Made by a program: the position numbers and the translations under genes
Shown here: positions 8,915-18,696 of the stretch, piece by piece
How positions within the stretch are numbered: position 1 is the stretch's first letter
How the letters are laid out: each line of letters begins with the position of its first letter
Notes under the pieces: model-generated
Database searches by the model: none
Told to the model about the DNA's origin: nothing
What the model saw: the letters and a program-made list of their open reading frames with translations, nothing else
Source of the DNA: DATJHM01 sp963777355
GTDB lineage: Bacteria; Chloroflexota; Ktedonobacteria; Ktedonobacterales; Ktedonobacteraceae
Reading direction: 5' to 3'
NCBI GenBank assembly: GCA_963777355.1
Contig: CAVZQK010000042.1
Span: forward strand, 1-64,000
DNA length: 64,000 nucleotides

Positions 8915-10424
8915 ATGCTTGAAGCAAAACAGAGCTATAAAATTGTTATTCAATGTGATGAGAATACTTCGCAGCCTCATCAGCAACATATCAAAATTAG
9001 TCGTGGCTTTACCCTCTCGCTTACTTACAAAACAAGGACAGGTACAGGCATTCTCCCTTCGCTTTTCCTCTGGAGGAGATGCAACTTCGCTTCCCAGAAC
9101 CATTTGCATTACCCGCAGTACGCGATTTTACTCTCCCAGAAGAGTGCCCTTCGTGCGATCTTACTATCAGCGTCTCTTATATCGAGGATGGACAAAGAGA
9201 ATCATACTACGGTATTACTGAGATAACCCTCCCTCTACAAGGTACTTACACGCCTGAAGATCCTGCCTGGTTGGAAACCTATTTCCTTGATACTGGCCTA
9301 CCACCAACTATACTGTCGCTCTCATCGCTGAGCGCGAAGGAGACACCAGGCGCTGTCTGGTGACTGCATATAACTATCATCCTGGCTACCTACCTGTACA
9401 AATGCTAGATACTACACACTTGCGCCCTGTAGGCGATGCGCTCGAGGAGGGCCAGTCTGCCAAAGATATCGAAGAAATGTTTAACCATCTCTTCTTCTTT
9501 TCCCAAGATAATACCGGGAAGTTGATGTCCTGGCTGAAAGCTCTTTATAAGCGTTGCGGCACACAATTTAGTGTTATCATCTTTGATACCACTGACTGAG
9601 AGATTCCCTGGGAGTTATTGACAATGAAAGGATGCCATACCTGGGTGCTGTTGCCCGTGTTAGCCGCTGGCTCCCACTGGAACCATTTGGCGAAAAGAAT
9701 GCCTCAGAAGATCATGGATGTTGCTTATCAGGGCTCGGTTGTCTCTTACCTGGACCCACAACTTCCCGGTGTCGAGCTGGAGAGGGAACATTTCCGCCCG
9801 TTTGTCTGTGCGAATCAATATGAGACTTTCCATGCCCTGACAGTCACAGCTTGCGCCACAGAAGGCTCGTTGCTTGATGTTGGCCTGGTCTATATCGGTA
9901 GCCACGGCAAACGCGGAACGCGCTTATATTCTACGATAATTTTTTACATGGTGCCGCTGATCTAGACGATCTGACTGCACTAAGTCTGCGTGCATTCCTG
10001 AACATCCTGAGCCCCGTCCTCTCTTTTTCGTTAATGCCTGCGAATCAGCTCGTATCTTATATAAAGATGAGCAGCAAAAAACTATCTATAATCTCGTCAA
10101 GAATATCTTGCTTCCTTGTGGTAGTAGCTATATTGGTACAATCGCGAATATTGATAGTGGGCATGCGGCTGCTATTGCGTCTCGCATTGTAGTGCTGGCG
10201 CAAAAAGCTGACGGTGTACAGATTACCGAGCTTTTGCGCCAGCTCCGCAGTGGATTTTTGCAAGAGTGGAAAGCGTTTACCGGAAAGAGGCTTCGCCTCA
10301 AGAATATCAAGCACAGAGAAAGAAACTTCTCAGTAGTTTCCTCTACGTCTATTATGGCAATCCGTTGGCACGCTTGCATCTGCTTACAAAGCCAGCTACC
10401 GAGGAGGAGGATGATAATGACTGA
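8915..10424 (+). pseudogene. CHAT-domain (caspase-like) protein, multiply frameshifted
   Basis: Homology hops between frames. An N-terminal segment from MLEAKQSYKIVIQ at 8915 leads to MQLRFPEPFALPAVRDF at 9079, then frame changes near 9305, and an in-frame TGA at 9597-9599 precedes EIPWELLTMKG. More shifts follow near 9640-9700 and 9930. The C-terminal half is a CHAT peptidase fold. The catalytic His lies in IGSHGKRG (about 9894-9917) and the Cys in FVNACESAR (about 10027-10053). The chain ends YVYYGNPLARLHLL and stops at 10422-10424, overlapping the next start at 10417. CHAT proteases act as effectors in bacterial conflict and regulated-death systems. The active-site pair is kept, but at least four shifts and one stop make this copy non-functional unless the sequence is faulty. 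Confidence 0.7.
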
Positions 10425-11582
10425 TCCACAAGCTTCTCATGATGCATTGTCGCTCCGCCTCAAACCAATCATCAGCTATCCCCGCGAGGCCCAGATCGGC
10501 CAGCGCTATGTCATGACCATCGATGTGCAACTTGCCATCCCTGATCTCCCCTGGCAATATGCCGAAGAAGAATATCCCATTACCTTTCTGCTCAATTCCT
10601 ATCCCTACTTCAAAGCTCAACCCCTATCATCCAAAAATCCGACTCTTGTCCTCCATCGTCTTGGTGGCACTTATGGTCCCGTAGAATACCTCCTCACCGC
10701 CGCCGACCACGAGATCCCGTCGGGCAAAATTTCGCTTACCTTCCTCAACGCCTCCGGTATCCCTATCACTAAAATAGAGCTTACCTGCTGCATAAAAGAC
10801 GAAATTCAGCAGCAGATGAGACAACGCGAGATCCGTTTCCTGGCCGATCGAGCGGCAACCCTAGCCGCCACAAAAAACATTTCCTCTTCCAACCTGACTG
10901 CGCTACACCAACTCTTCGTGATAATCTTTTTCGTTCATGCCTCCAAACAATGCCTCCTCTACAAAAAGAGGGCTTATTTCCCCATCAGGTCGAAACTATT
11001 CAAGAAGTTAGAGCATTCCCTGATTGCGAATAATCCCCGTACGCTCCTACAAATGAATGCTGGACAAGGACAGACTTTTACTATTATGACTAGTCTCTAC
11101 CGCTTATTAGAATATGCCAACGCTAGTAAGATTTTGTTCCTGTTCGATAACCTCACTAACCTGAACTATATGCTGGAATCTCTGAATACTTATTTTCTGC
11201 CTGAGCACCTCTGCTATTTTTCAGATCGTTATCTCGTCTGGCATCTAGACAACGATCAGTTTCCCTCGGATGGCGTTGTTTATCTTTTGGCTACACAGGA
11301 TCTTGATCTTTTGCTTCCTCCTCCTTTAGTAGATGAGAAGTACTGTGCCCTGTTCCTCCGCATGCCCTCTATCGTAGCGATCTACCTTGCGAGTATTTTG
11401 ATGCCATCTTTCTTCGCAATCAGAATAATGATACTTATCAGCTCTTGAGCAACTTGCTAGAATATTTCGACGCCTTCCTCATAGGGATAGAGAAGCAGAC
11501 CTCAAGATGGCAACGTTCATTTTTTATGAACATAACTTCGTTTTTAAACAGGAGAGCACGAAAGCTATCTCCGTCTCTATGA
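10417..11582 (+). pseudogene. Beta-rich domain fused to an HsdR-like RecA domain with substituted motifs, frameshifted
   Basis: Starts at ATG 10417 after GAGGAGG. Residues 1-130 form a beta-rich domain (SLRLKPIISYPREAQIGQ, later LHRLGGTYGPVEYLLTA) that I recall as an N-terminal module of Chloroflexota conflict-type proteins. From about 10912 the homology moves to another frame (LFPHQVETIQEVRAF), returns near 11030 and shifts again near 11380. The rest matches the first RecA domain of type I restriction subunit HsdR. The Walker A equivalent reads NAGQGQT in place of ATGTGKT (11056-11076). The DEAD-box site reads RNQN in place of DECH (about 11415-11426). It is followed by LLEYFDAFLIG, a close match to HsdR. 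The nuclease and second RecA domain are absent. The stop at 11580-11582 overlaps the ATG of the methylase gene. Confidence 0.6.
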
Positions 11583-12870
11583 TTGCTCTTCAAAGCTTCA
11601 AGCACTATTATTCTATGTTTCTTGAGGATGAGCTTTCCTATCTTGATTATATCGAGCAACTTAGCCTACTCCTTTTTATGAAGACTGCTAGTGAACAGGA
11701 CAACCTTTTTGGGGATGTCATTACTGAGAACTTCTGGCAAACTTTATTATCGTCTCCTGACTCTACCTTGGTCGCCGATTGCCAGACTCTTCTGAGCAGA
11801 TTTAGCAAACAAACCGCATTGCCCACGAGAAGCCCCCTCAGCTCGCCTTGTAAAATTCTCGATCCAAGAAAGCTGCGTATCATCATCGGATTTATCGATT
11901 ATCTTGCCCGACTTTTTCTGCATGGTCGAGATCTTACCCATACCTCCAATAAACTGTTGACAGAGATAGCCTCCATCTACGATGAAGTGCTGACGGCGAT
12001 AGCTGCCTCGGCAAACAGCGTTTTAAGTCAGCATCATACTTCGCGCATCCTGACTCAAACCATTGTCAAGGTTATGCAGCCAGAGCCCAGTATAGGTATC
12101 TGCGATCCTGCCTGCGGCACTGGTGGCTTCCTCATTTCAGCGCAAGAATATATTACCAAAACATTCAGTATCCAGCTAAAAGACATGCGTGTAGTCAGGC
12201 GAGCAGAAATTACGGGTTGGGAGATCAACGAAAGTGTCGCTCGCATCTCTGCTATCAACCTCTGGTTTCACGGACTGAGCAATGCCGAGCAAAGTCCCAT
12301 CCTACTTGGAAACAGCCTCTCCCAAACAATCTCTGCCCATTTCGACCAGGTCTTCTGCAATCCCCTTTTTGCCCCGGACACTATCGACCTTATCCGTAGT
12401 ACCGACTTCTCGCATATAAGCACTGATGATCCTCTTCTCAACATGCTACAGCACAGTATCGCATTGCTAAAGCCACGTGGAAAAGCCGCAATTATTCTCC
12501 CTGATAGTCTCCTTTCTGCCGAGGGAGCCGCCGCCCTTGTTCGTGAACAACTTCTCCGCGTCTGTGACTTGCATACCCTTTTGCGCCTCCCTTCCGGCGT
12601 CCTCCCTGCTGATATCGCAGGCAACGTCCTCTTCTTCTCGATAAGCCCATAGCCGACGCTCGCCCACGCACCGCCGCCCTCTGGATTTACGACTATCGCA
12701 CAAACCAGAGCTTCAACCCGACCATCAGACCCATCACCCTCGCTCATCTGGAAGATTTCGTGCGCTGTTACTGCCCCGAAAACCGCGTCCTCCGCCAGGA
12801 AACCGAGCGCTTCCGCCGCTTCCCCTATGCCCAACTCCAAAAGCGCAATTTCAACCTTGATATCACCTGA
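11579..12870 (+). pseudogene. HsdM-like N6-adenine DNA methylase, frameshifted, no HsdS
   Basis: ATG at 11579 overlaps the preceding stop. The N-terminal helical part (DYIEQLSLLLFMK) and the methylase core match type I HsdM. SAM-binding motif I is DPACGTGGF (12104-12130). The catalytic motif normally NPPF/Y reads NPLF (12359-12370). Near 12640 the frame shifts: GNVLFF continues as DKPIADARPRTAALWIYDYR in another frame and ends at 12870. The assembled protein is about 430 residues, shorter than a usual HsdM. No specificity subunit follows. An alternative reading is that the open frame from 11507 (MATFIFYEHNFVFKQES, resembling HsdR after its motif III) makes HsdR-like and HsdM-like parts one fusion. 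Confidence 0.7.
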
Positions 12871-12923
12871 TGACATTGAATTTCGTTCAACCCATTTGGG
12901 AAGGATATTTGACTGTGCTTCTA

Positions 12924-13406
12924 TTACGGCGAATAATTCCCTTTTACTCCCTGTTGGATAGGACTTGTGATTGAGAGGCGCGTATGTTCAATAGCATCAT
13001 CTGTATTAAGAATGCGATCATAGTACCCTTTTTGCCAGAGTGTTCGGATGTTTTCTTTACTATTCTTGCGCAACCCATCAATACAATAGTGATAAACCAG
13101 AGACTTATAAACTCTTATCACCTCCCACAATTTCGGTTGAGCTGTCTCTGTTGGCTCCAGCCAGATAATGCCATGAATACGATCCGGCAGAATAGCAAAA
13201 ACATCAAGACGGATAGAAGGAAAACGTTCAGGTAGATTCCTCCAAATCTGTTCCACAGTCTCTTTGCAGGCCACATCCTGAAAATAAGGAATTCGTTGAT
13301 CCGTACAGATCGTCACAAAATACGCCCCTCGCGACGCATAATCATAATTTCGGAACCGCATATTCTTGCGCATAGGATAAACATCGTCCATCTTCAACAC
13401 CTTCAT
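12924..13406 (-). CDS. RAYT/IS200-like Y1 transposase with altered HUH motif
   Basis: A 160-residue Y1-type transposase-like protein, convergent with the methylase gene. The start region (RFRNYDYASRGAYFVTICT) is typical of REP-associated tyrosine transposases. The metal-binding HUH motif, normally PNHxHG, reads PDRIHG at residues 74-79, so the first histidine is replaced by arginine. The nucleophile tyrosine is probably one of the pair in QKGYYDRIL (128-129). Two GTAG/GGAG-headed palindromes elsewhere in the window (28759 and 55031) look like REP partners. The protein may be inactive or domesticated. Confidence 0.75.
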   Translation of the reverse strand: MKVLKMDDVYPMRKNMRFRNYDYASRGAYFVTICTDQRIPYFQDVACKETVEQIWRNLPERFPSIRLDVFAILPDRIHGIIWLEPTETAQPKLWEVIRVYKSLVYHYCIDGLRKNSKENIRTLWQKGYYDRILNTDDAIEHTRLSITSPIQQGVKGNYSP

Positions 13407-13583
13407 CTCCCTAATTGTTTAGAAATTTCGCTCCTACAATAATATATACCTGGCTTATTTGCAAAAGCGGAAGTTTTATCCCCCAATTTAAAAATTCATA
13501 TTTTTCTTTCCCTTTGCCCGAAAGAACAGGAGGGGACCGGCTTGTCATCGTCATCCTTGCAGAGCGATCCTCTCCCTCCATTC

Positions 13584-14977
13584 TTATGACCCGCTGCTCT
13601 CCACCGTTTCCTGTTGTACACTCACCTTTTTTCTCATTCCAGGATACAGCGTCACTACTAGATCACCAGTCGTAATAATCGTAATCACCAGTACCGCTAC
13701 TGCTACATAGGCAAGACTGATAATCTGCGAACCTTGAAGATAGGGCGCATAGCTCAGCAGCGAACACGCTTGCATAATCACCGCCACAAAAAAGTAGCGC
13801 GGAAAGTAAAAGGCATAGAGAATGGAGAGCACATCTGCCAGGTAAAAGTAGCGCTCATGCATCTCCGGTAACAAGAATGGAATTGCCAGCGCAAAGACCA
13901 GTGCAATCTTCAGTAGAATTTCTGAAGTCATCACTCTTTTACTCCCCAGCACCAATCCGCCAATCGCAAGCACAAAGAGACCCGCCAGGAAAATTCCCAC
14001 CCATTTCCAATACCCCGGCGCACTTGCCGGTAGCCATTGATAGAAAGAAGGCGCATTCAATGTTAGCGACGAGGATGAGCCGCCTTGATTCCCACCTCCA
14101 CGAAATCCTCCCGCTCCGCCATTCCCGCCAATTCTTCCCGCCTGCCCACCCGGAAACTGGCCCGTGCCTCTACCAGGAAAACTTCCTGTCCCCCTTTTGG
14201 AAACTGGCCCTGTGTCCCGCCTGGAAACTGACCGGCTCTCCCTCCGCTAAATTGACCACTCCCATTGCCTGCCCCACCCGTAGAGGCCTGGCTCACATAA
14301 ACCGTCAGTAAGCTTCCTGCATCTCGGCCAGCTATCAAGGCCGGAGCTAGCATAAGTAGGAAGACTATCGGTATAATGACCAGGTATTTCAACAGCTCTT
14401 TTCTTTTCAAACAGAACACAAGCAGAACTGGCAAGAAGAAAACTGCTTGCAACTTAAACGCAAACGCCAGACCAAAGAACACACATGCCCACACAAATCT
14501 CTCCTTCAAGAGGAAGTAGAGACTTCCCAGGCAAAATGCTGCGTAAATTGCATCGCATTGTCCCCATGCAGAACTATTAATGAAGATGGTCGGTGAGAAT
14601 AAGAGGACTAATGACCCTATAATTGCTGCATAAGAGCGTCTATACTTTAAACTCAGAAGCAGGTAAGTGAAGATGCTGAGTACAACATCAAATACTACCG
14701 ATATCGTTTTGATTGCTATAAGTTTCGGAACTGGTAGATACGTAGTTATTGCTAGAAGGTAGAGGTAAGGAGGATTGTAATTGGAAAAGTTATCTTTGAG
14801 GGCCGCAAATCCACCATGATTTTTAATGTAGTCATACCACTGACTTACAAAAACCGTATAATCACTGGTCTCTATATGATAAAAAGACGCTCGTAATACC
14901 AGCGCCAATAAAAATAGTACCCCTAGTCCGCTGTAAATTGCTATTTGGCGGACGGAAATTGGCTTCCTCAAACTCAT
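13584..14977 (-). pseudogene. Polytopic membrane glycosyltransferase (GT39/Gpi18-like), frameshifted in a Gly-rich loop
   Basis: Two adjacent frames on the minus strand form one protein of about 465 residues. The first part has about eight membrane segments and lumen-type motifs (SDYTVFVSQWYDY, NYNPPYLYLL, SSAWGQCDAIY) seen in polyprenyl-phosphate-mannose transferases. A glycine-rich extracytoplasmic stretch with repeated GGxxGQFPG follows. At a run of five C on the plus strand (14190-14194) the frame changes. Adding one base restores GGTGSFPGRGTGQFPGGQ and leads into the second part (LTLNAPSFYQWL and four more membrane segments, PEMHERYFY). A homopolymer sequencing error or slippage is likely. 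Start 14977 is preferred over 15007 because AGTAGGG precedes it. Confidence 0.7.
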
Positions 14978-15273
14978 ATCCCTACTCTCATTGATATTTT
15001 TACACATATGAATATAGCTGTTGATCTTTCTCTAGTGTAGAGCACGGTTTTTAAAAATGCATGGAATTTCTGTAAAGAAAGAAGCAAATCTTCTGATATG
15101 TAACGAAATCAATGTACAGACGACTTCTACAATGGATGGGGTACAGGAGGCAGCAAGAAAGATAGAAAAAGCAACCTGCGTAATCTGGTTGCCCGTGATT
15201 GACGCTCAATTTGCCAACTGCTTTCTTCCCCTCTTACCTGCCATACATCACTAAATGAGGTTGAGACTATGTG

Positions 15274-15825
15274 ATGCAACAACAACGGATGCATTCCATC
15301 CTTGATGGTTCACCACTTGCCCTACTTTATGAGCGAGATGCTCTAACGGTCTTTTCGTACATTTTTCGTCGTGTCTCTGTACGTGAAGATGCGGAGGATA
15401 TTTTGCTGGAGGTCTTTTTAGCCGCTCTCGAAAGTGAGACGCTGGCGACTTTGAGTGCTGAGAAACAGCGTGCCTGGCTACTACGCGTTTCGCACAATAA
15501 GATTATCGATCATCTCCGCTATCATCAGCGCCGTAGCTATGTGCCTCTGGAAGAGGTCTCCGAGACCCTCTACTCTAACGATGAAAGCGGACCGGACGCT
15601 CTGCTGTTGGAGCAGGAGGAATATGAGCAGCTCCGTACTCACGTTGAGCAGCTTCCCGCCTTGCAGCAGAAAGTTATTCATCTGCGTTTCTCGGTTGGCT
15701 TGCATTATAATGAAATAGCTCGCTTACTCAATAAACGCGAGGGCGCGGTGCGTGTTCTACTCTCGCGCTCGCTCGGCCTTTTGCGTACCATTTATCAACG
15801 TTCCAGGGAGGACAAAAATGTATGA
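15274..15825 (+). CDS. ECF-type RNA polymerase sigma factor
   Basis: A 183-residue sigma-70 family protein. The region-2 helix runs FSYIFRRVSVREDAEDILLE near residues 28-48. The region-4 helix-turn-helix is LPALQQKVIHLRF plus YNEIARLLNKREGAVRVLLSR near 128-170. The ATG at 15274 is preferred over a GTG three bases upstream; a GAGG lies 13 bases before it. The next gene overlaps by ATGA and encodes a single-pass membrane protein, the usual arrangement of an ECF sigma factor with its anti-sigma factor. The stimulus is not visible. Confidence 0.85.
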   Translation: MQQQRMHSILDGSPLALLYERDALTVFSYIFRRVSVREDAEDILLEVFLAALESETLATLSAEKQRAWLLRVSHNKIIDHLRYHQRRSYVPLEEVSETLYSNDESGPDALLLEQEEYEQLRTHVEQLPALQQKVIHLRFSVGLHYNEIARLLNKREGAVRVLLSRSLGLLRTIYQRSREDKNV

Positions 15826-16875
15826 GTGATCAGGATATGCAGTTTTTTCCCAAATCAAACCCTGAATCGGGTATGCCTATGCCCAGAGACTGGTCACCAC
15901 AATCTCACTCTGTCTCTCCCGATCCGTTATCTCGACAGTATGAGCCAGATGAAAAGGCTGATAAACAATCTTTAGATGTTGTCTGGGGCCGCCTCGAAGA
16001 ACATGTCTCTCGCAACCGCGAATACTATCGGCATAATCCTAATGTGCCTGCTCTGCATATGCAGGCTTCTTCCGTGTACCAGCCTCACCCATCTTTTCGT
16101 CAACAACCTGCTTTTTTCCTGCGTACTCTTTCCTTGCGCCGTGTTGATACTTTAGCTGCTCTTCTCTTCCTTACACTGCTTATGGGCAGTCTGCTCACCG
16201 TCGTTTATCAGGTGGGCCAGCGTGCTCAATTCGGTTCTTCGCCTGAAAAAGATTTGTTTCTTGATTTCAACTGTATGTAAAAGTGTGATGATCGAAAATC
16301 CAAGTGTCACAATTATCAAGGGACAGAATGGTATTGAAGTCTCTCCTCGCAGGGTTGTTCTACAGCAGGGAGCGCAACTAACCTGGGTGAATGAAACTTC
16401 TGATGCTCAGGTAGTTATTAATACGGCTACCAAAGATACGACTATAAAAATAGGGATGCGTAGCAAAAGTCTTCAATTTGTGAAAAGTGCAGCACTTTCT
16501 ACCTATATCATTCAGCCTATCTCGTCTCTGTCTCCTTCTGGCATAGCGGCTGATGCGACAAATGCAAGGTTCGTCCTTGAGGTGATAAATAGTGTTATGA
16601 TTGTACCTGATAAAAATGGCAAAGGCGCAATCTTTAGCCCGCCTGCCTTGAAAATTGCTCAGAACTCCGATCTGGTCTGGTTTAATCGCACGCAGGATAA
16701 GCAAGAAGTTGTCAGTACGAACAGTATTCCCAATCAGAAAGAAGCTTTTCCGAAGCGCGAGCAATCCTTAGCTTTTGTGCCAGGTTCTTGCCATGTCCAG
16801 CACGCTATCCAACCAGGCTCCTATACCTATGCTCTCAGCAGCAGTAGCGCTCAATTCTCTCTCTATGCAGGTTAA
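15822..16875 (+). pseudogene. Membrane anti-sigma-like protein with cupredoxin-like extracellular part, frameshifted
   Basis: The first frame (15822-16280) gives a 105-residue cytoplasmic region followed by one membrane segment (LAALLFLTLLMGSLLTVVYQV) and stops just outside it. A second frame (homology from about 16260 to 16875) continues with two beta-rich units. Each begins with an inhibitory-metal-like or cupredoxin-like pattern (VSPRRVVLQQGAQLTWVNET and FSPPALKIAQNSDLVWFNRT). The C-terminal PGSCHVQHAIQPGSYTYAL would end the second unit. I infer one transmembrane regulator with a cytoplasmic sigma-binding part and an external sensor. No zinc-finger anti-sigma motif is visible. The frameshift lies near TTTGTTTCTTGATTTC. 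Confidence 0.55.
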
Positions 16876-16913
16876 TATTCCCCTCTTGAACCTCCCTTCC
16901 TTCGTGTATATTA

Positions 16914-16938
16914 TTAGCAAGCTAATTTAGCTTGCTAA
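16914..16938. promoter_or_regulatory. MarR-type palindromic operator
   Basis: TTAGCAAGC (16914-16922) and GCTTGCTAA (16930-16938) are perfect arms around TAATTTA. The site lies 26 bp upstream of the MarR relic. A TTAGCAAGCTAA-like palindrome is a typical MarR-family site, so this is probably the former autoregulatory operator. Confidence 0.55.
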
Positions 16939-16963
16939 CAATATTGAAAGGCGAATTATCGTA

Positions 16964-17384
16964 ATGGATCTTTCCAATGATCCTGGCATCTTAATTGTCA
17001 AGTTGGCTCATGCTATGAGCCACGAATTGGATATCAAGTTACGGGTATGAAATCACCTTCTCACAATGGACCTTGCTCAGACATGTCTGGGAGCAAGAGG
17101 GAAGATCCCAGGTGGAACTGCAAGCCCTCCTCAACCTGGAGGCTGCGACAGTCACCGGCTTGCTCCAGCGCATGACGAATCAGGGATGGGTGTCTCGCCG
17201 ACCCGATCCTGCAAACCAACGTGTGCAGCGCGTATATCTGACCGAACGTGGTCGAGTACTCTAACAGGTGACCGCGCCTCTTATGGAGGTGGACGAGCAG
17301 GCCTTCCAGGGTTTCAGCGCCGATGAACGGGACTTTTTCCTGCGCTTGCTCGCACGCGCTCTGGGCAATTTTGAGAAACGATGA
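16964..17384 (+). pseudogene. MarR family transcriptional regulator, broken
   Basis: ATG at 16964 follows GAAAGGCG and encodes SNDPGILIVKLAHAMSHELD, then reaches TGA at 17047. The winged-helix part continues in another frame (ITFSQWTLLRHVWEQEG, then LLNLEAATVTGLLQRMTNQG and VSRRPDPANQRVQRVYLT). An in-frame TAA follows GRVL, after which QVTAPLMEVDEQAFQGFS and the tail end at 17384. One shift plus one stop make this a clear relic. The palindrome just upstream supports the MarR assignment. Confidence 0.75.
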
Positions 17385-17490
17385 ATGGTGCTCTCTTTTT
17401 TTGCCTGTCTCATTATTAGCATGCAAACTAAAAATCTGGAAATGGCTCTTTCCTGATGACAGGAGTTTTTCAATCAGAAAGGACAAATAC

Positions 17491-18194
17491 ATGACCACGC
17501 TCATTGACCGAACTATCGAGCTTTCACATCTGACGTTTCATTATCGTGAGGCAGCAATGCCGATGCGCCACCAATCATTCTGCTCCATGCGCTCACCTAC
17601 GATGCACGGGATTGGGATGAGATTGCACTTTTCCTTGCTGAACGTTATCATGTCTTCGCGCTCGATCAACGCGGTCACGGTCAAAGCGCCAGGCCCGGCA
17701 CCTACTCCTTTGAATTGATGTGTGACGATCTCAAAGCGTTCACTCAGGCCCTTGCTCTCTCCCGCTTTACCTTGATCGGCCACTTAATGGGGGGAGGGAT
17801 CGCGACCCTCTTCGCGACGAAATGGTCTGAATTCTTGAGCGATGGTGCTCGAAGATAGTGCTCCTGTCTATCCTAAGAGGCGGTAAATTTCCGAGCCCCC
17901 AAGAAGCGCCAGGAGAAGTTCCTTTTGATTGGCAGATGTTCGTCTCGGTCATGGCCAATTCGCATCCCCCGATCCTGCCTGGTGGTACGATCTGCCGAAG
18001 ATCACCTCCCAACGCTCATCATCGGCGGCGGCTCAACCAGCCAGATTCCTCAAGAGAGGCTGGCTAAGGCGGCTCGTTTAATACCCGATTGTCGGTTGGT
18101 GACGTTTGAGGGAGCAGGACATTATGTTCACGAGAATCGCCCGGAAGAATACAAGGATGTTCTGCGGAAGTTTCTCTTTGAGCAGGAGGGGTAA
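17491..18194 (+). pseudogene. Alpha/beta hydrolase relic
   Basis: Starts MTTLIDRTIELSHLTFHYRE and then scatters over three frames: PIILLHALTYDARDWDEIA, VFALDQRGHGQSARPGTYSF, and finally SPTLIIGGGSTSQIPQERLA with VTFEGAGHYVHENRPEEY to 18194. The nucleophile elbow, normally GHSMGG, reads GHLMGG, so the catalytic serine is gone through a base substitution and not an indel. Part of the middle of the fold is missing. It follows the MarR relic on the same strand, a common regulator-hydrolase pairing. Confidence 0.7.
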
Positions 18195-18528
18195 GCATCC
18201 AGGAGGGGCCATACCACTTTTCCCGCCCGGTTTTTAGACTCAAGCGAGAGGAGCAAAATGGTCTGGTGAAGCAGCATGACTTTATGCTTGCATAAAGTGG
18301 CGCAAAGCTGAAAAGAGATGTGCGTGATCGGTGCCCTTGCCACCAATACCAATCAGCGAAGACCTTCTTCTCCACTCTCGCCTTTTTGCGCTCATCGACG
18401 CGGTTACCGCCCTCTTCCCCAAATTTGCTGATCATTTGCGATGAGTTTGGAATTAATTGCGTGTCCTAGAGGTGAAAGGGGATTGACCCTTCTCGCGCAT
18501 TTCTCTTGAAGAGGAAAGGACACCATCT
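18195..18528. other. Intergenic stretch without recognisable gene
   Basis: About 330 bp between two relics. Short open stretches exist on both strands, but none shows a start with a ribosome-binding site, homology I recognise, or a stable hairpin. A GAGGAAAGG just before 18529 belongs to the next fragment. Confidence 0.5.
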
Positions 18529-18681
18529 TTGTGCACCATTCTCGAATATACTCTCGTCTCGTTAGACGGCGGCTCCGCCGGAGCAGCCGTCTCAGGATTT
18601 GCTGAATACCGCGACGAGGCGTTTCTAGGTCATATCAAGATGACGCTGGAAGGACGGACGACGCTCGAAAGCGAGCGATAA
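18529..18681 (+). pseudogene. RibD/dihydrofolate-reductase-like N-terminal fragment
   Basis: A 50-codon frame from a TTG after GAGGAAAGG to TAA. The translation (ILEYTLVSLDGGSAGAAV, later FAEYRDEAFLG and TLEGRTTLESER) matches the first 50 residues of RibD C-terminal/DHFR-like reductases, which are about 190 residues long. The rest is missing, with the SDR gene starting 15 bp later. Confidence 0.45.
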
Positions 18682-18696
18682 CGAAAGGATTGCATC

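Noticed and set aside
10417..12870. A working type I restriction-modification system
   Set aside because: HsdS is absent, the HsdR-like part lacks nuclease and second RecA domains and both ATPase motifs, and the frames are broken.
12268..12876. 202-codon minus-strand frame opposite the methylase
   Set aside because: The plus strand shows clear HsdM motifs across the same bases; the antisense frame has no recognisable domain.
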